A program made the position numbers and the translations under genes. DNA of 64,000 nucleotides from Desulfitobacterium_A nosdiversum (GTDB lineage Bacteria; Bacillota; Desulfitobacteriia; Desulfitobacteriales; Desulfitobacteriaceae): assembly GCF_049860565.1 (NCBI RefSeq), contig NZ_CP172056.1:2294001-2358000 (forward strand), given 5' to 3'. The notes below the pieces were generated by a model that saw only the letters and a program-made list of their open reading frames with translations, did not search any database and was not told the DNA's origin. Below, one piece after another: positions 1-8,292 of the stretch (positions are counted from its first letter, which is position 1; each line of letters opens with the position of its first letter).

Positions 1-306
1 TGGATGATTTTTAACATAAGTCTGAAAACGTTCAGCTATACCGTCATGCTGAGGCATACCGGCTAAGTCACCGCGATCCCAGATCCTGCGGGTTTCCTCG
101 ACCGCGAATAAGCCGAAGGTAAAAAAGGCTTCTCGTGGGGTTGCAGCAGTCCAGTTTGGATTTCCTCTTCCTGCATCAAGTAAAGTATGGGTACTCTTTT
201 TACGTTGATCTGATGCGAGGCTGATGAGTTGATCTTTTAACTCAAAGGGACTGATATGTCCATAGACTCGCTCAATCTCACGGCGAATAACGTTTGATGA
301 ATTCAT
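1..306 (-). CDS. aspD: Aspartate 4-decarboxylase, N-terminal part (runs off window)
   Basis: The minus strand from ATG 306 is open to the window edge (102 codons). The start has a GGGAG ribosome site seven bases upstream. The protein contains SPFELKDQL near residue 19 and the stretch DAGRGNPNW followed by PREAFF. This matches my recollection of the N-terminus of PLP-dependent aspartate 4-decarboxylases, which convert aspartate to alanine and CO2 and have transaminase side activity. These proteins often pair with an aspartate:alanine antiporter to make proton-motive force; that gene would lie outside the window. A general class I aminotransferase is the alternative, but the GRGNPNW segment favours AspD. 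Confidence 0.75.
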   Translation of the reverse strand, partial: MNSSNVIRREIERVYGHISPFELKDQLISLASDQRKKSTHTLLDAGRGNPNWTAATPREAFFTFGLFAVEETRRIWDRGDLAGMPQHDGIAERFQTYVKNHP

Positions 307-395
307 ACTATTTGCTCCCATTCTTTTTAAATATAATTTAGTATTTGCATTAAAATTAAGGATCATAAATGCAAATTGAAAAATTATTTAATGAG

Positions 396-424
396 TTGAC
401 AAAGTAACATAACTTTCTTATAAT
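396..424 (+). promoter_or_regulatory. Consensus sigma-A promoter for tRNA-Leu
   Basis: TTGACA at 396-401 and TATAAT at 419-424 are both perfect consensus hexamers with a 17-base spacer. The predicted start (~431) lies just upstream of the tRNA at 436. A strong promoter of this kind is typical of stable RNA genes. Confidence 0.88.
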
Positions 425-435
425 ATAGAAAGTTC

Positions 436-522
436 GCGGTCGTGGCGGAACTGGCAGACGCGCTAGGTTCAGGTCCTAGTCCTCGCAAGGGGGTGGAGGT
501 TCAAGTCCTCTCGACCGCACCA
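436..522 (+). tRNA. tRNA-Leu(CAG)
   Basis: The acceptor arms GCGGTCG (436-442) and CGACCGC (512-518) pair perfectly, and A519 and an encoded CCA (520-522) follow. The anticodon arm CTAGG-TTCAGGT-CCTAG gives anticodon CAG. The T arm contains GGTTCAAGTCC. A long variable arm around 484-497 fits a class II leucine tRNA. Confidence 0.96.
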
Positions 523-573
523 CTTTTAAATTGAATATACACATGTTTTTAAACGCATACACAAATAGATTAC

Positions 574-608
574 AAAAACCGAGGGTTGTTAGCCTTCGGT
601 TTTTTTGT
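574..608 (+). terminator. Terminator after tRNA-Leu
   Basis: AAAACCGAGGG pairs with the complementary CCTTCGGTTTT arm around a short loop and is followed by a T run. It sits 50 bases after the tRNA and before the next gene. Confidence 0.75.
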
Positions 609-667
609 GAAAACTTCTCGCACTATTATAATTTTGCATATAGATGCATATGAGGTTAGAATAAACC

Positions 668-1012
668 ATGAAGGAATATTCTCTATTTTGCAGAAGAAAT
701 ATAGACGAAGGGAAGGTGCTTAATGTGAATGACAATTTCTTAAATGACTGGCTAAAAATTGTAAACAAAGAACTAACCGAGATTGCGCAAGAAGAAGAAA
801 GACTTAATTCGGAAATCACCAAAAGCGAATTTAAAATTTCTTTCTATAAAAAGACAGAGCTAAAGAATTTATTTAATAAAGAATTAGAAGAAGAACAAAA
901 GAAAATCGAAAACGATCAAGCTTTATTGGAAGCATGCAGGCAGGAACATAAAAAATATATTAAACTAAAATCTGTCCTAAAAGAGGCAAGACCCAAAGAA
1001 TATTATATTTAA
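668..1012 (+). CDS. Small coiled-coil protein, unknown function
   Basis: This 114-residue protein is rich in Glu and Lys, and residues ~35-105 have a heptad-like pattern (runs such as EEEQKKIENDQ) that suggests a long coiled coil. It has no signal peptide or membrane segment. The ATG at 668 has only a weak GAGG 14 bases upstream. A GTG at 725 with AAGGGAAGG in front would make a 95-residue protein and may be the true start. I do not recognise a family. A hairpin terminator follows. Confidence 0.5.
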   Translation: MKEYSLFCRRNIDEGKVLNVNDNFLNDWLKIVNKELTEIAQEEERLNSEITKSEFKISFYKKTELKNLFNKELEEEQKKIENDQALLEACRQEHKKYIKLKSVLKEARPKEYYI

Positions 1013-1024
1013 ATTTGAAAAACA

Positions 1025-1065
1025 AAAATAACTGTATCTATATGGTGCGGTTATTTTTAATTTTG
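1025..1065 (+). terminator. Terminator after coiled-coil gene
   Basis: AAAAATAAC pairs with GTTATTTTT across a ~17-base loop and is followed by a short T-rich stretch. It lies directly behind the gene ending at 1012. Confidence 0.5.
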
Positions 1066-1265
1066 AAATTAGCATCTGACTTCTAGAAAAATTTGGGATT
1101 AAAATTAATATTTTGAATGTTTTAATTGAAAAAAGGATTTTTAGCGTAAAAAGCGAAATGAAATTCTTAAAGTTATTTTATGTTTAGCATGTAGGATATT
1201 TTCTTCGGCAAGAGCTCTTTAATTTTTACTTTCTTAAAAATACAGCATAAGAAAGGCGTGGCGTA

Positions 1266-1733
1266 ATGAGTCAGATTTATGAGGTAACTGCTGGTAAACT
1301 TAAGGATGTAGTGGAATTTTTAAAAGAAAACTGGGCGGATTTTTCAAAGCGGCCCACAGCTAAAATAGAAGAAAGGGAACTAACATATTGGAAAGAGGTT
1401 TATCGGAATAAAAGGATCTTTTATTATCGAGGCGGCAGTGAAGAATTAATTTCTGTATTAGTGCTTTCCCAAAATAATGCGGTTGTCAGAATAGAGGTGT
1501 TGGGCGTTAAACCTCAATATAGACATCAAGGTATTGGCGGCCAAATGCTTCAATTTGCAGAGAAGGCCGCTTTGATGTGGTCAGGGGAGGAAATTAACAT
1601 TCTGTTTTCAGGGAGAGAGGAAGTAGCACAGATATTTCCCAGGTTCCATAATTTAGGGTATATATCTCAATGTCCAATAAATCAAAAAGGAACTGTTCTT
1701 TTGGCAAAGAGACTTAAATCTATCGAAAAATAA
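1266..1733 (+). CDS. GNAT-family N-acetyltransferase
   Basis: The 155-residue protein has the GNAT core. A strand RIEVLGVKPQYR leads into the acetyl-CoA pyrophosphate loop RHQGIGG (about residues 90-96) and then helix QMLQFAEKAA. The C-terminal part (LFSGREEVAQIF... LGY) fits beta-6/7 of the fold. Start ATG 1266 follows GAAAGGCG. The substrate cannot be read from sequence. It is a single-gene unit with a hairpin downstream. Confidence 0.8.
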   Translation: MSQIYEVTAGKLKDVVEFLKENWADFSKRPTAKIEERELTYWKEVYRNKRIFYYRGGSEELISVLVLSQNNAVVRIEVLGVKPQYRHQGIGGQMLQFAEKAALMWSGEEINILFSGREEVAQIFPRFHNLGYISQCPINQKGTVLLAKRLKSIEK

Positions 1734-1782
1734 ATACAATTTTAATTCTTTTTCTAAAAAAGTGTTAATATAAAAAACAAAA

Positions 1783-1826
1783 AAAGTCCAGTGTTTATGC
1801 GTTATTCGCAAACAACACTGGACTTT
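1783..1826 (+). terminator. Long hairpin, probable terminator
   Basis: AAGTCCAGTGTT (from ~1784) is fully complementary to AACACTGGACTT (1814-1825), which gives a 12-bp perfect stem after the acetyltransferase gene. The T run after it is weak, so termination strength is uncertain. Confidence 0.6.
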
Positions 1827-1988
1827 AGTCCTATGACGAAAAATAGGACCTAAGGGAAAACATTGCCGCAAAGTAAAATTTTAAAAGGAATTTTGAAATA
1901 ATTTCGCGAAAATTATAAGTTATAAAGAAAGTCGAGATGGAATTGATATAGATTTATTTCCAAATGAAAGGCTTGGTTACAGAAAAAA

Positions 1989-3056
1989 ATGCGGCTGGTT
2001 AACATCAATTATGTGCACGAGGGAGAGGTTTTAGCACGTCCTATCCTCAGTCCGTCTGGAAATATTTTATTACAAGCTGGGATAACTTTAAGTACATGTT
2101 TTATCAATCGTCTTATTGACTTAGGGCTTGAAGTTTTATTTATTGAAGACGAACTATTTGAAGACGTGGAAATTTATACAGGTGTTTCTTTGAAAACACG
2201 TGAAGTAGCTTGTGCTGCTCTGCAAAAGGTGAGTCGATTCTTAGAAGAGGGCAAAGATTGCCATGCTGGTGCGGAGGAGCTTCAGTCTGTCATTCAAAAA
2301 ATGATAGAGGACCTTTTATCCAGCCGTGATATACTCAGTAATATTACAGAAATACGAAGTTACGATAATTATACTTATCATCATAGCGTAAACACAACGG
2401 TAATCGCTCTATTGATTGGGGTAGCCATGGGATGGAGCAATAAACGGCTGTTGGAGCTCGGTATGGGTGTAATCATGCATGATATTGGCAAAATTAAAGT
2501 ACCCCAAGAAATATTAAATAAGAAAGGCCCTTTAACGGGCCTCGAATTTGAAGAAATTAAAAAACATACGGTATATGGATTTGAGCTTTTAAAACAAAAC
2601 CATGATTTCAGCTTGCTTTCGGCCCATATTGCATTTCAACATCAAGAAAAGTGGGATGGAACTGGCTATCCGCGTGGGCTAAAAGGAACCCAGATTCATG
2701 AATATGGTCGGGTTACCGCAGTTGCTGATGTTTATGAAGCTTTAACGAGTAAAAGAGTATACAGAGATGCTATGAAACCGCATGAAGCTTATGAATATGT
2801 GATTGCCCATAGAGGAACACATTTTGAACCTGGAGTACTTGATGTATTTGCTAGGAATGTTGCTGTTTATCCGTCCGGTTCTGGAGTAACATTAAGTAAT
2901 GGGATGCGAGGAAATGTGATACGTCAAAATGTTCAATTTCCAACCCGCCCTTATGTACGAGTAACTTATGAGGAGAACAACAAATTAAAAGTCCCTATTG
3001 ATTATAATTTAGCGGAAAATCCATCAATGCTGATTGTAGCTGTTAATAATAGATAA
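1989..3056 (+). CDS. HD-GYP domain c-di-GMP phosphodiesterase
   Basis: This 355-residue soluble protein has an N-terminal ~110-residue region similar to the DUF3391-type leader, which begins VNINYVHEGEVLARP. An HD-GYP domain follows at residues ~125-300: HHSVNTT, the metal motif HDIGK, HTVYGFELL, HQEKWDGTGYP and ADVYEALTSKRVYR. HD-GYP enzymes hydrolyse c-di-GMP to pGpG or GMP. The usual HHE-x2-DGxGYP reads HQE here, so the second His of the pair is Gln; this may alter metal occupancy. The ribosome site before ATG 1989 is weak. There is no receiver or other sensor domain. Confidence 0.85.
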   Translation: MRLVNINYVHEGEVLARPILSPSGNILLQAGITLSTCFINRLIDLGLEVLFIEDELFEDVEIYTGVSLKTREVACAALQKVSRFLEEGKDCHAGAEELQSVIQKMIEDLLSSRDILSNITEIRSYDNYTYHHSVNTTVIALLIGVAMGWSNKRLLELGMGVIMHDIGKIKVPQEILNKKGPLTGLEFEEIKKHTVYGFELLKQNHDFSLLSAHIAFQHQEKWDGTGYPRGLKGTQIHEYGRVTAVADVYEALTSKRVYRDAMKPHEAYEYVIAHRGTHFEPGVLDVFARNVAVYPSGSGVTLSNGMRGNVIRQNVQFPTRPYVRVTYEENNKLKVPIDYNLAENPSMLIVAVNNR

Positions 3057-3102
3057 GTTTTTAACAATTTAAATGTTTTATCTAATTTAATAATGTATTT
3101 TA

Positions 3103-3139
3103 AAAGGGACTGTAAAGTTTTAACTTATAAGGTCCCTTA
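3103..3139. terminator. Hairpin downstream of HD-GYP gene
   Basis: AAGGGAC and GTCCCTT form a short stem with a ~20-base loop, 50 bases after the HD-GYP stop. No clear T run follows, so this is a weak candidate. Confidence 0.35.
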
Positions 3140-3196
3140 AATTGTAGTTTCATTTAAAAATTTAATTTTTATTATTAAGAAAAATAATACTTTCAC

Positions 3197-3247
3197 TTGA
3201 TTATAAGCTTGTCTATAGATTATAATAAAGGTGTGATAGTGATCACA
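3197..3247 (+). promoter_or_regulatory. Promoter with CRP/FNR-family operator over the start site
   Basis: TTGATT (3197-3202) and TATAAT (3221-3226) are 18 bases apart. TGTGA (3232-3236), six bases, then TCACA (3243-3247) form the textbook CRP-family palindrome. The palindrome covers the predicted +1 region, so binding would be expected to repress. The regulated gene is the 53-codon membrane protein at 3307. Confidence 0.65.
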
Positions 3248-3306
3248 ATATCAAGTGTAAAATCTATTCTGACAATTAGTAATTTAATAAAACAGAGGTG
3301 AGTAAG

Positions 3307-3468
3307 ATGTTGGCATGGATTGCTGCTATTATGATCGGGATATTTTTAATGGTGTGTGGAATAATCATTACAGCCTCATTTTATCAAATTTTTAAAGTTA
3401 TCCGCCATATACCAAGAAAGCCTAATGCACAATACAATATGTTATCGAATGGAACCGGAGCTGTATAA
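3307..3468 (+). CDS. Small single-pass membrane protein (53 aa)
   Basis: ATG 3307 is six bases after GAGGTG (3295-3300), and the frame is open to TAA 3466. Residues ~4-27 (WIAAIMIGIFLMVCGIIITA) form one hydrophobic helix, followed by a basic segment (KVIRHIPRK) and a short polar tail. This topology suggests N-out/C-in. I do not recognise the family. A dedicated promoter with a CRP-type operator and a terminator directly after the stop show that it is a real one-gene unit. Confidence 0.7.
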   Translation: MLAWIAAIMIGIFLMVCGIIITASFYQIFKVIRHIPRKPNAQYNMLSNGTGAV

Positions 3469-3480
3469 AATAGACCATGA

Positions 3481-3517
3481 GAAACCGCCTGAAATGAGAT
3501 TTCAGGCGGTTTTATTG
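3481..3517 (+). terminator. Terminator after small membrane protein
   Basis: AAACCGCCTGAAAT and ATTTCAGGCGGTTT form a near-perfect stem followed by TTATTG. It sits 13 bases after the stop at 3468. Confidence 0.85.
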
Positions 3518-3547
3518 TTATCAGTTAGGAAATGGTGTTATGTTTAA

Positions 3548-5688
3548 CTAGGATTTTAAAAGATTTGTAAGCGCATCTGAAGAGTCGACAGGAGTTTGAC
3601 AGGAAAAGTCTTTGCATAGGTAGACAGATATTTTATTGGAGTCGAACGGATAATCTTTAACCCAGGGCAGGAGTGAATCTAATTTTCCATCGTGATAGAG
3701 TAGGGTAGAGTAAGGAAGAAATTCATTAAATACCGTTTCTTTCAGTGAACCTAGACTTGAATGATTCGGAGGACCTACCAAAAGAATTTCTGTGCTAGGC
3801 TGGAGTGCAAATTGCAAAGCTTGGAGAAAAGCGGTATAGCCGGCTGGATAGGATGAAAGTGTCGAACGAAAGGAGTCAAGCTGTTCTTCGGCACGCAGTT
3901 CCCAATCTCCATCACCAGTAAGCCGAGCAAGTCGGAGTAGATTGAGGGCTGAAATTGAGTTACCCGAAGGAATTGCTCCGTCGTAAATTTCTTTTGGACG
4001 AATCAGAAGTTCTTCGGCATCTGATCCAGTTAAGAAATATCCCCCGTTTTCTTCATCTTTAAATAAGGTTTCCTGCTGAGCTTGAAGTGTTAAGGCCATT
4101 TGGAGATAGTCTGTTTTTCCCGTAGCAGCATAAAGTTCAAGAAGTCCCCAGATATAAAAGGCATAGTCATCAAGATAACCGAGGTATGCCGCGTTTCCTT
4201 CCCTAAAACGGGCGAAGAGACGTTCTTGGCGAAAAAGACTGTCTTGAATAAAATGAACAGCCTGTTCGGCGGCTTTTACATATGTTTTGTTTCCTAGGAT
4301 CTGTCCGCCTTTGGCTAGGGCAGCGATCATTAATCCGTTCCAGGAGGTTAAGATTTTATCATCTTTATGGGGATGGATTCGTTTTTCTCGAACCTCCCAG
4401 AGCTTTTGACGACTATTTTCCAATCGTTTTTTTAACGACTCAGGACTTAAGTGGTATTTTTCAGCCAGTTCGTTAAGATCTGAAGGCAGCAAATGGGGAA
4501 TAGCCTTACCTTCGAAGTTTCCTTGGGGAGTAATATTGAAAACTTCGCAAAATAGAGCCGCATCTTCTGCCCCGAGAACATCACGAATTTGTTCCGGAGT
4601 CCAGACATAGAATTTACCTTCTACCCCCTCGGAATCTGCATCTTCGGCTGAATAAAACCCTCCCTCGGGTGAAGTCATATCGCGAAGGATATAAGTAAAA
4701 ATTTCCTCTGCTTTTTGTGCAAACATTGGCTCTTTGAGAAATTGGTAGCTTTCTAAATAGGCGATAGAAAGCATGGCGTTATCGTAGAGCATCTTTTCAA
4801 AATGGGGAACAAGCCAATAAGAATCGGTGGAATAGCGTGCAAATCCAAAGCCGATATGGTCATAGATTCCGCCTTGTCCCATACGTTTAAGGGTTTTTCC
4901 AACCATAACTTCAGCTTCGCTTTCTGGATGATCTTTTGCGTAACGAAGGAGGAAGGTCAGGTTGTGAGGAGAAGGAAACTTAGGAGCTTGCCCAAAGCCG
5001 CCGTTGCGTGCATCAAAATTCTTTTCTAAAATTTGATAAGCAGTTTCAATCGATTTCCCAGCCCAGGAATGGAAAGCAGAGGAAGGATTTTTTCCATTTT
5101 GGGAGACAAGTCTAAGAGCGGGTGTTTTTTGTTGAGAAGTAACCAAATCAACAATTTCTTCAGCGTTAAGGCGTAGAATATCTTCATTTTCTTCCCAAAT
5201 TTCGGCGTTCTGGCTGAGAAGGGTCAGCAGCCCGGCTCTGCCATAGCGGTTATGCTTGGGAAAATAAGTTCCGGCGAGAAAAGGCTGCTTTTCGGGAGTC
5301 ATTAAGATGGTTAAGGGCCAGCCCCCTGCCCCTGTGAGAGCTTGGCAGAATCCCATATAGAGATGATCAATATCCGGTCGTTCTTCACGATCGACTTTAA
5401 TCGCTATATAGTGCTGGTTAAGCAGTTCGGCTACTTCTAAATCCTCGAAGGATTCGCGTTCCATGACGTGGCACCAATGACAGGTGGATTTCTTGAACCG
5501 ACTTTCTATAATTTGCCAAACAACTAGGAATACCCTATAGACAGAAAGACAGGCTTATTCTCCTTATGGGCTTTTTGAAATGCTTCTGGACTCCAGGCCA
5601 TCCAGTTAACAGGGTTATAAGCATGTTGTAAGAGATAGGGAGACTTTTCATGAATTAAGGAATTAGGTTTACGGTTCTTTTCATACAT
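3548..5688 (-). pseudogene. DUF255 / YyaL-type thioredoxin-fold protein gene, interrupted by 41 nt
   Basis: Two frames together spell one DUF255 protein. ATG 5688 (AAAGGAG upstream) reads through HEKSPYLLQHAYNPVNW to FLSIGYS and meets TAG at 5526-5524. The other frame resumes with TCHWCHVMERESF at 5485 and runs uninterrupted for over 640 codons to 3548. It contains WPLTILMTP, FPKHNRYG, HFEKMLYDNAML and ILTSWNGLMIAALAK. The family has an N-terminal thioredoxin-like domain and a C-terminal alpha/alpha barrel; its function is poorly known. The 41 inserted bases (5486-5526) fall exactly between the codons for GYS and TCH. The intact long 3' frame means the break is recent, or bridged in some way. 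ATG 5464 has no ribosome site. Confidence 0.8.
5469..5485 (-). repeat. Att-like core, copy A
   Basis: On the plus strand TGGCACCAATGACAGGT, i.e. the codons for TCHWCH read on minus. The same 17-mer recurs at 7997 (1 mismatch), 9701 (identical) and 12778 (2 mismatches), always in the same orientation. In copy A the homology to intact DUF255 genes breaks on the right side of the core (5486). Confidence 0.55.
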
Positions 5689-6336
5689 AGTAAGACACTC
5701 CTTTAAACTTTATATTGAGTAAAGAATACCCAAATTATCAGTAATTTATTTTGTAATAAAAGAAATTACAGTTCTTGTGTCCATCAAGCCAGAGACGGTT
5801 CATGTTTATTTTTCTGCTCAGCTAACGGAACCAGTGAAGAGTATAGGGTGGGATAAACTAAATGAAATTAGCTCACAATTCGTTGTCGCTTTACAATACA
5901 ATTTTAGACATAGATTTAACATAGGCTTAGCCATTAATTTATATTTGATTATACATTTTGGTATATAATTGGTTATATGGAAAATAAATATGTGAATATA
6001 TTCAAAATGGTAAAATTGGAATTGCGGAAATTTGGTACAGTTTGTTTGGCCTTGAAAAGATTCTGATTTCTGGTTATTAAAGTTTATAAAAATGGGGTGT
6101 GGATGGTTTTGAATTTCATGTAAAAATATTGAGGGGAGTGAAGTGGTCTGCAATGATGAACGGTAGGACACAACTTGTAATAGAGTCGGCTAATCCCTTT
6201 GTTCAACTTTTAGGCGAGAGATTTTCGTCATACTGGAGCAAATAATGGTGATTTGACATTGCAGGCATATTGTGAAAAACGTTAAGTTGGAAATTTATAT
6301 ACATAAGGAGTTATAATAATTTAAAGGGGTGTAACT
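5689..6336. other. Gene-poor AT-rich stretch
   Basis: I find no gene here that I can support. A short frame at 6138-6245 (GTG or ATG 6153; ending LGERFSSYWSK) has a GAGGGGA just upstream but only ~35 codons and no recognisable family. The long frames on either strand lack ribosome sites and have poor composition. This segment may be the non-coding end of an inserted element. Confidence 0.4.
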
Positions 6337-6615
6337 ATGTATCCTATGACAATCTTTGGCTTTTTTCATTACTTTATAAGTTATGAGTTTCATCCTCAAT
6401 TTTTGGAAGCATTGGTCTTTGGCATGGTAGTAGCTACGGCTATTTACCTTTTCAGCAAGAACATGTGGGGAAGCATATTGTTGAGCGTTCCATTTAGCGC
6501 ACTCTATATGTTTGTGGCTTTACGATTTTCATATCACGTTCTATTAGTTCCTGTAGAACTTGGTCTTCAGTACATTATCATTAATCGGATAGAAAAAAGA
6601 ACAAAAAGTATCTAA
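6337..6615 (+). CDS. Small integral membrane protein, unknown function
   Basis: The 92-residue protein follows AAAGGGGTG with good spacing to ATG 6337. Hydrophobic segments at residues ~22-40 (FLEALVFGMVVATAIYLF) and ~47-80 (SILLSVPFSALYMFVALRF, then HVLLVPVELGLQYIII) predict two or three membrane helices with a basic C-terminus (RIEKRTKSI). I recognise no family. It lies in the accessory region between DUF255 copies A and B, so it is probably cargo. Confidence 0.55.
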   Translation: MYPMTIFGFFHYFISYEFHPQFLEALVFGMVVATAIYLFSKNMWGSILLSVPFSALYMFVALRFSYHVLLVPVELGLQYIIINRIEKRTKSI

Positions 6616-6910
6616 ATAGTCTGGATTCTGATAAACGGCAATATGGCTATATTACTGGACAGTGAAAAGTTTTTATAGAAAAATAGAAACAAAATTGAGA
6701 AATATTTTAGATTAGATAATATATTTTAGTTTCTGAGTTGATTTATTGATAAATAGAATACTAAATTGTTTGGAGAGCTACAGCAGGAAAACAACGTATT
6801 CCCAAAACTTTGACAAGATGAAAGCGGTTAAGACGTGTTGGAAATTCGCGGAATCGTTATCCGAAACCATTAGGTTGATAGCAAAGTTTTTTGGGGGAAG
6901 GGGTAAAGTA

Positions 6911-7328
6911 ATGCGTAAAGAAAGGGATTCTTATTTTCTAGATATTGCTTATCAAGTTGCAAGTAGAAGTACCTGCCAGAGACGTAGTGTAGGAGCGGTA
7001 GTTGTTAAAGATAGAAGAATTAAGGGTACTGGTTATAATGGAAGTGACGATCCAACTTCCGCATTGTACAGATGAGGGATGCCTAATTATAGATGATCAT
7101 TGTGTTCGAACAATACATGCAGAGGTAAATGCGTTATTAGAATGTAGTCCTGACGAAAGAAATGGCGCAACAATATATGTTACTGATCGTCCGTGTGCTG
7201 AATGCTCCAAGTTAATCATTTCATCCGGGATAAAAAAGGTTGTTTATGGACGGGATTATCATTTTGATTTTGATTGGTTTTCACTTGCACCTTGGGTCGA
7301 GATAATTCACTTAACAGCAGAGAGATAA
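6911..7328 (+). pseudogene. Deoxycytidylate deaminase (ComEB-type), frameshifted
   Basis: ATG 6911 follows GGGGAAGGGG. The first frame gives DIAYQVASRSTCQRRSVGAVVVKDRRI and GYNGSDDP, then a stop at 7073-7075. The second frame carries on with LPHCTDEGC, the zinc/catalytic motif HAEVNALL and the second zinc motif PCAECSKLI. Together they make ~139 residues, close to a full deoxycytidylate deaminase. Intact members read GYNG-x-P-x-GLPHC, so the shift lies around 7045-7060. The enzyme would make dUMP from dCMP. Unless a sequencing error is involved, the copy is inactive. Confidence 0.8.
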
Positions 7329-7620
7329 GTGAAAAGAGTGGTTCTGTTAAATAAATAGGATTCATGGAGTAAAAGAACTCTAGGTTTATCCAACCGTTTC
7401 ATCGCTAAAAATAAATCACTCTAAGGATGCGCCCGGGTGGCTTTGAGTAATGTTATCTGATGAGGTGTTCGAGTAAGTCGGAATACTCAGCTTGGAGGAT
7501 ATAAATGTATCCACGAGACGAATTTCCGGGGTTCTAAGTGAACCTGATATAATAAAAGGCGGTAAACTCTCAGGAAAAGCGGGAATAAATTGGGGGCTTT
7601 CTTACCACGTGTTACGGTAG
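7329..7620. other. Decayed intergenic stretch
   Basis: There is no supportable gene. A GGAGG followed by ATG at 7505 opens only ten codons. Base composition is mixed, and the segment leads into a recombinase remnant on the plus strand. Confidence 0.35.
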
Positions 7621-7767
7621 GATTCCGTTCTGACAGAATTCGATGAAACATTTTGGCATGCGCTGATCAACAAAGTCACGGTCAATTCTTCTCATTTCTA
7701 TCCTGAAAATAAACTCTATTTTCATCCTTCCGATGGTGCCGCCTCAGTGGCATGTGGGTCTAACTAG
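7621..7767 (+). pseudogene. Serine recombinase remnant, C-terminal end
   Basis: The frame of 7630 reads LTEFDETFWHALINKVTVNS, then LYFHPSDGAASV and a stop at 7765. The pattern (acidic EFDE, W, LI-x-KVTV, then an aromatic-rich strand ending DG) is that of the extreme C-terminus of large serine recombinases, whose usual ending is close to LTFHFRDGTEV. A stop at 7618 closes the frame upstream, so only this tail survives. It lies 230 bases from the att-like core copy B. Confidence 0.6.
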
Positions 7768-7933
7768 ACAAAATCTGAGTCAACCGACAAGAGTATCCAA
7801 GACCGACATTACTCAGTCTCACTGTGTTTTCCACCGAGACACTTTACGACATTATGCCCAGAGAGGGCACGTTCAGACTATCATTATAAAATTATTGTCT
7901 AGATTTGTATAGGGATTATGCATTTTAAACAAT

Positions 7934-7968
7934 AAACGGGTCTAGCGCTTACAAAGCTAGACCCGTTT
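7934..7968 (-). terminator. 13-bp hairpin at element end, copy 1
   Basis: AAACGGGTCTAGC (7934-7946) and GCTAGACCCGTTT (7956-7968) pair perfectly. Its near twin is at 12715-12749. In both places exactly 28 bases separate the hairpin from the att-like core. It can terminate the truncated DUF255 reading frame on minus, but its conserved placement suggests it belongs to the end of a mobile unit. Confidence 0.7.
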
Positions 7969-8172
7969 TCTACCAATTCGGTGCAACAAACTCACGTGGC
8001 ACCAATGGCAGGTCGAATAACCGATGCTTAAGAATATCGGCTTATTTTCAGATTGTGCTTTATCGAATGCCTCTTGCCCCCAGGGGTACCAGTTTACAGG
8101 GTTGTGGGCGTGCTGAAGAAGGTAGGGCGATTTTTCATGTAGTAATTTATTGCTATATTTATGTTCGGTCAT
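7957..8172 (-). pseudogene. DUF255 5' fragment, copy B
   Basis: ATG 8172 has an AGGAG site. The first ~60 codons are an uninterrupted DUF255 N-terminus (HEKSPYLLQHAHNPVNWYPW, KPIFLSIGYSTCHWCHV). Homology stops right after CHV, and eleven unrelated residues lead to a stop. It differs from copy A at many codons (YPWGQEAFDKAQ against MAWSPEAFQKAH), so it is a diverged homologue and not a recent duplicate. No 3' portion follows. It could express a 71-residue thioredoxin-like peptide with the CHWC motif. Confidence 0.75.
7997..8013 (-). repeat. Att-like core, copy B
   Basis: TGGCACCAATGGCAGGT differs from copy A at one base. Homology to DUF255 breaks on the left side of the core, the opposite side from the break in copy A. 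Confidence 0.55.
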
Positions 8173-8292
8173 TTATTAATCTCCTGTTTAATAAGAGTAT
8201 TTGCATTTTATAAAGAATATGATACCCAAATACAGTCTGATATTATTACTTGTATGCGAGAAAAGAAGCGCAATAGGAAATTTCTCACACAT

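Noticed and set aside
5464..5485. Selenocysteine or an intein at the DUF255 break
   Set aside because: The stop is TAG and not TGA, and there is no SECIS-like hairpin. The insertion is far too short for an intein and is not a multiple of three.
5777..6171. Open frames on both strands upstream of the small membrane protein
   Set aside because: They have no ribosome sites, low-complexity composition and no family resemblance, and they overlap each other on opposite strands.
6138..6245. Short frame ending LGERFSSYWSK
   Set aside because: It has only ~35 codons, and the GAGGGGA site is too close to the GTG start. It could be a gene fragment, but nothing supports a product.
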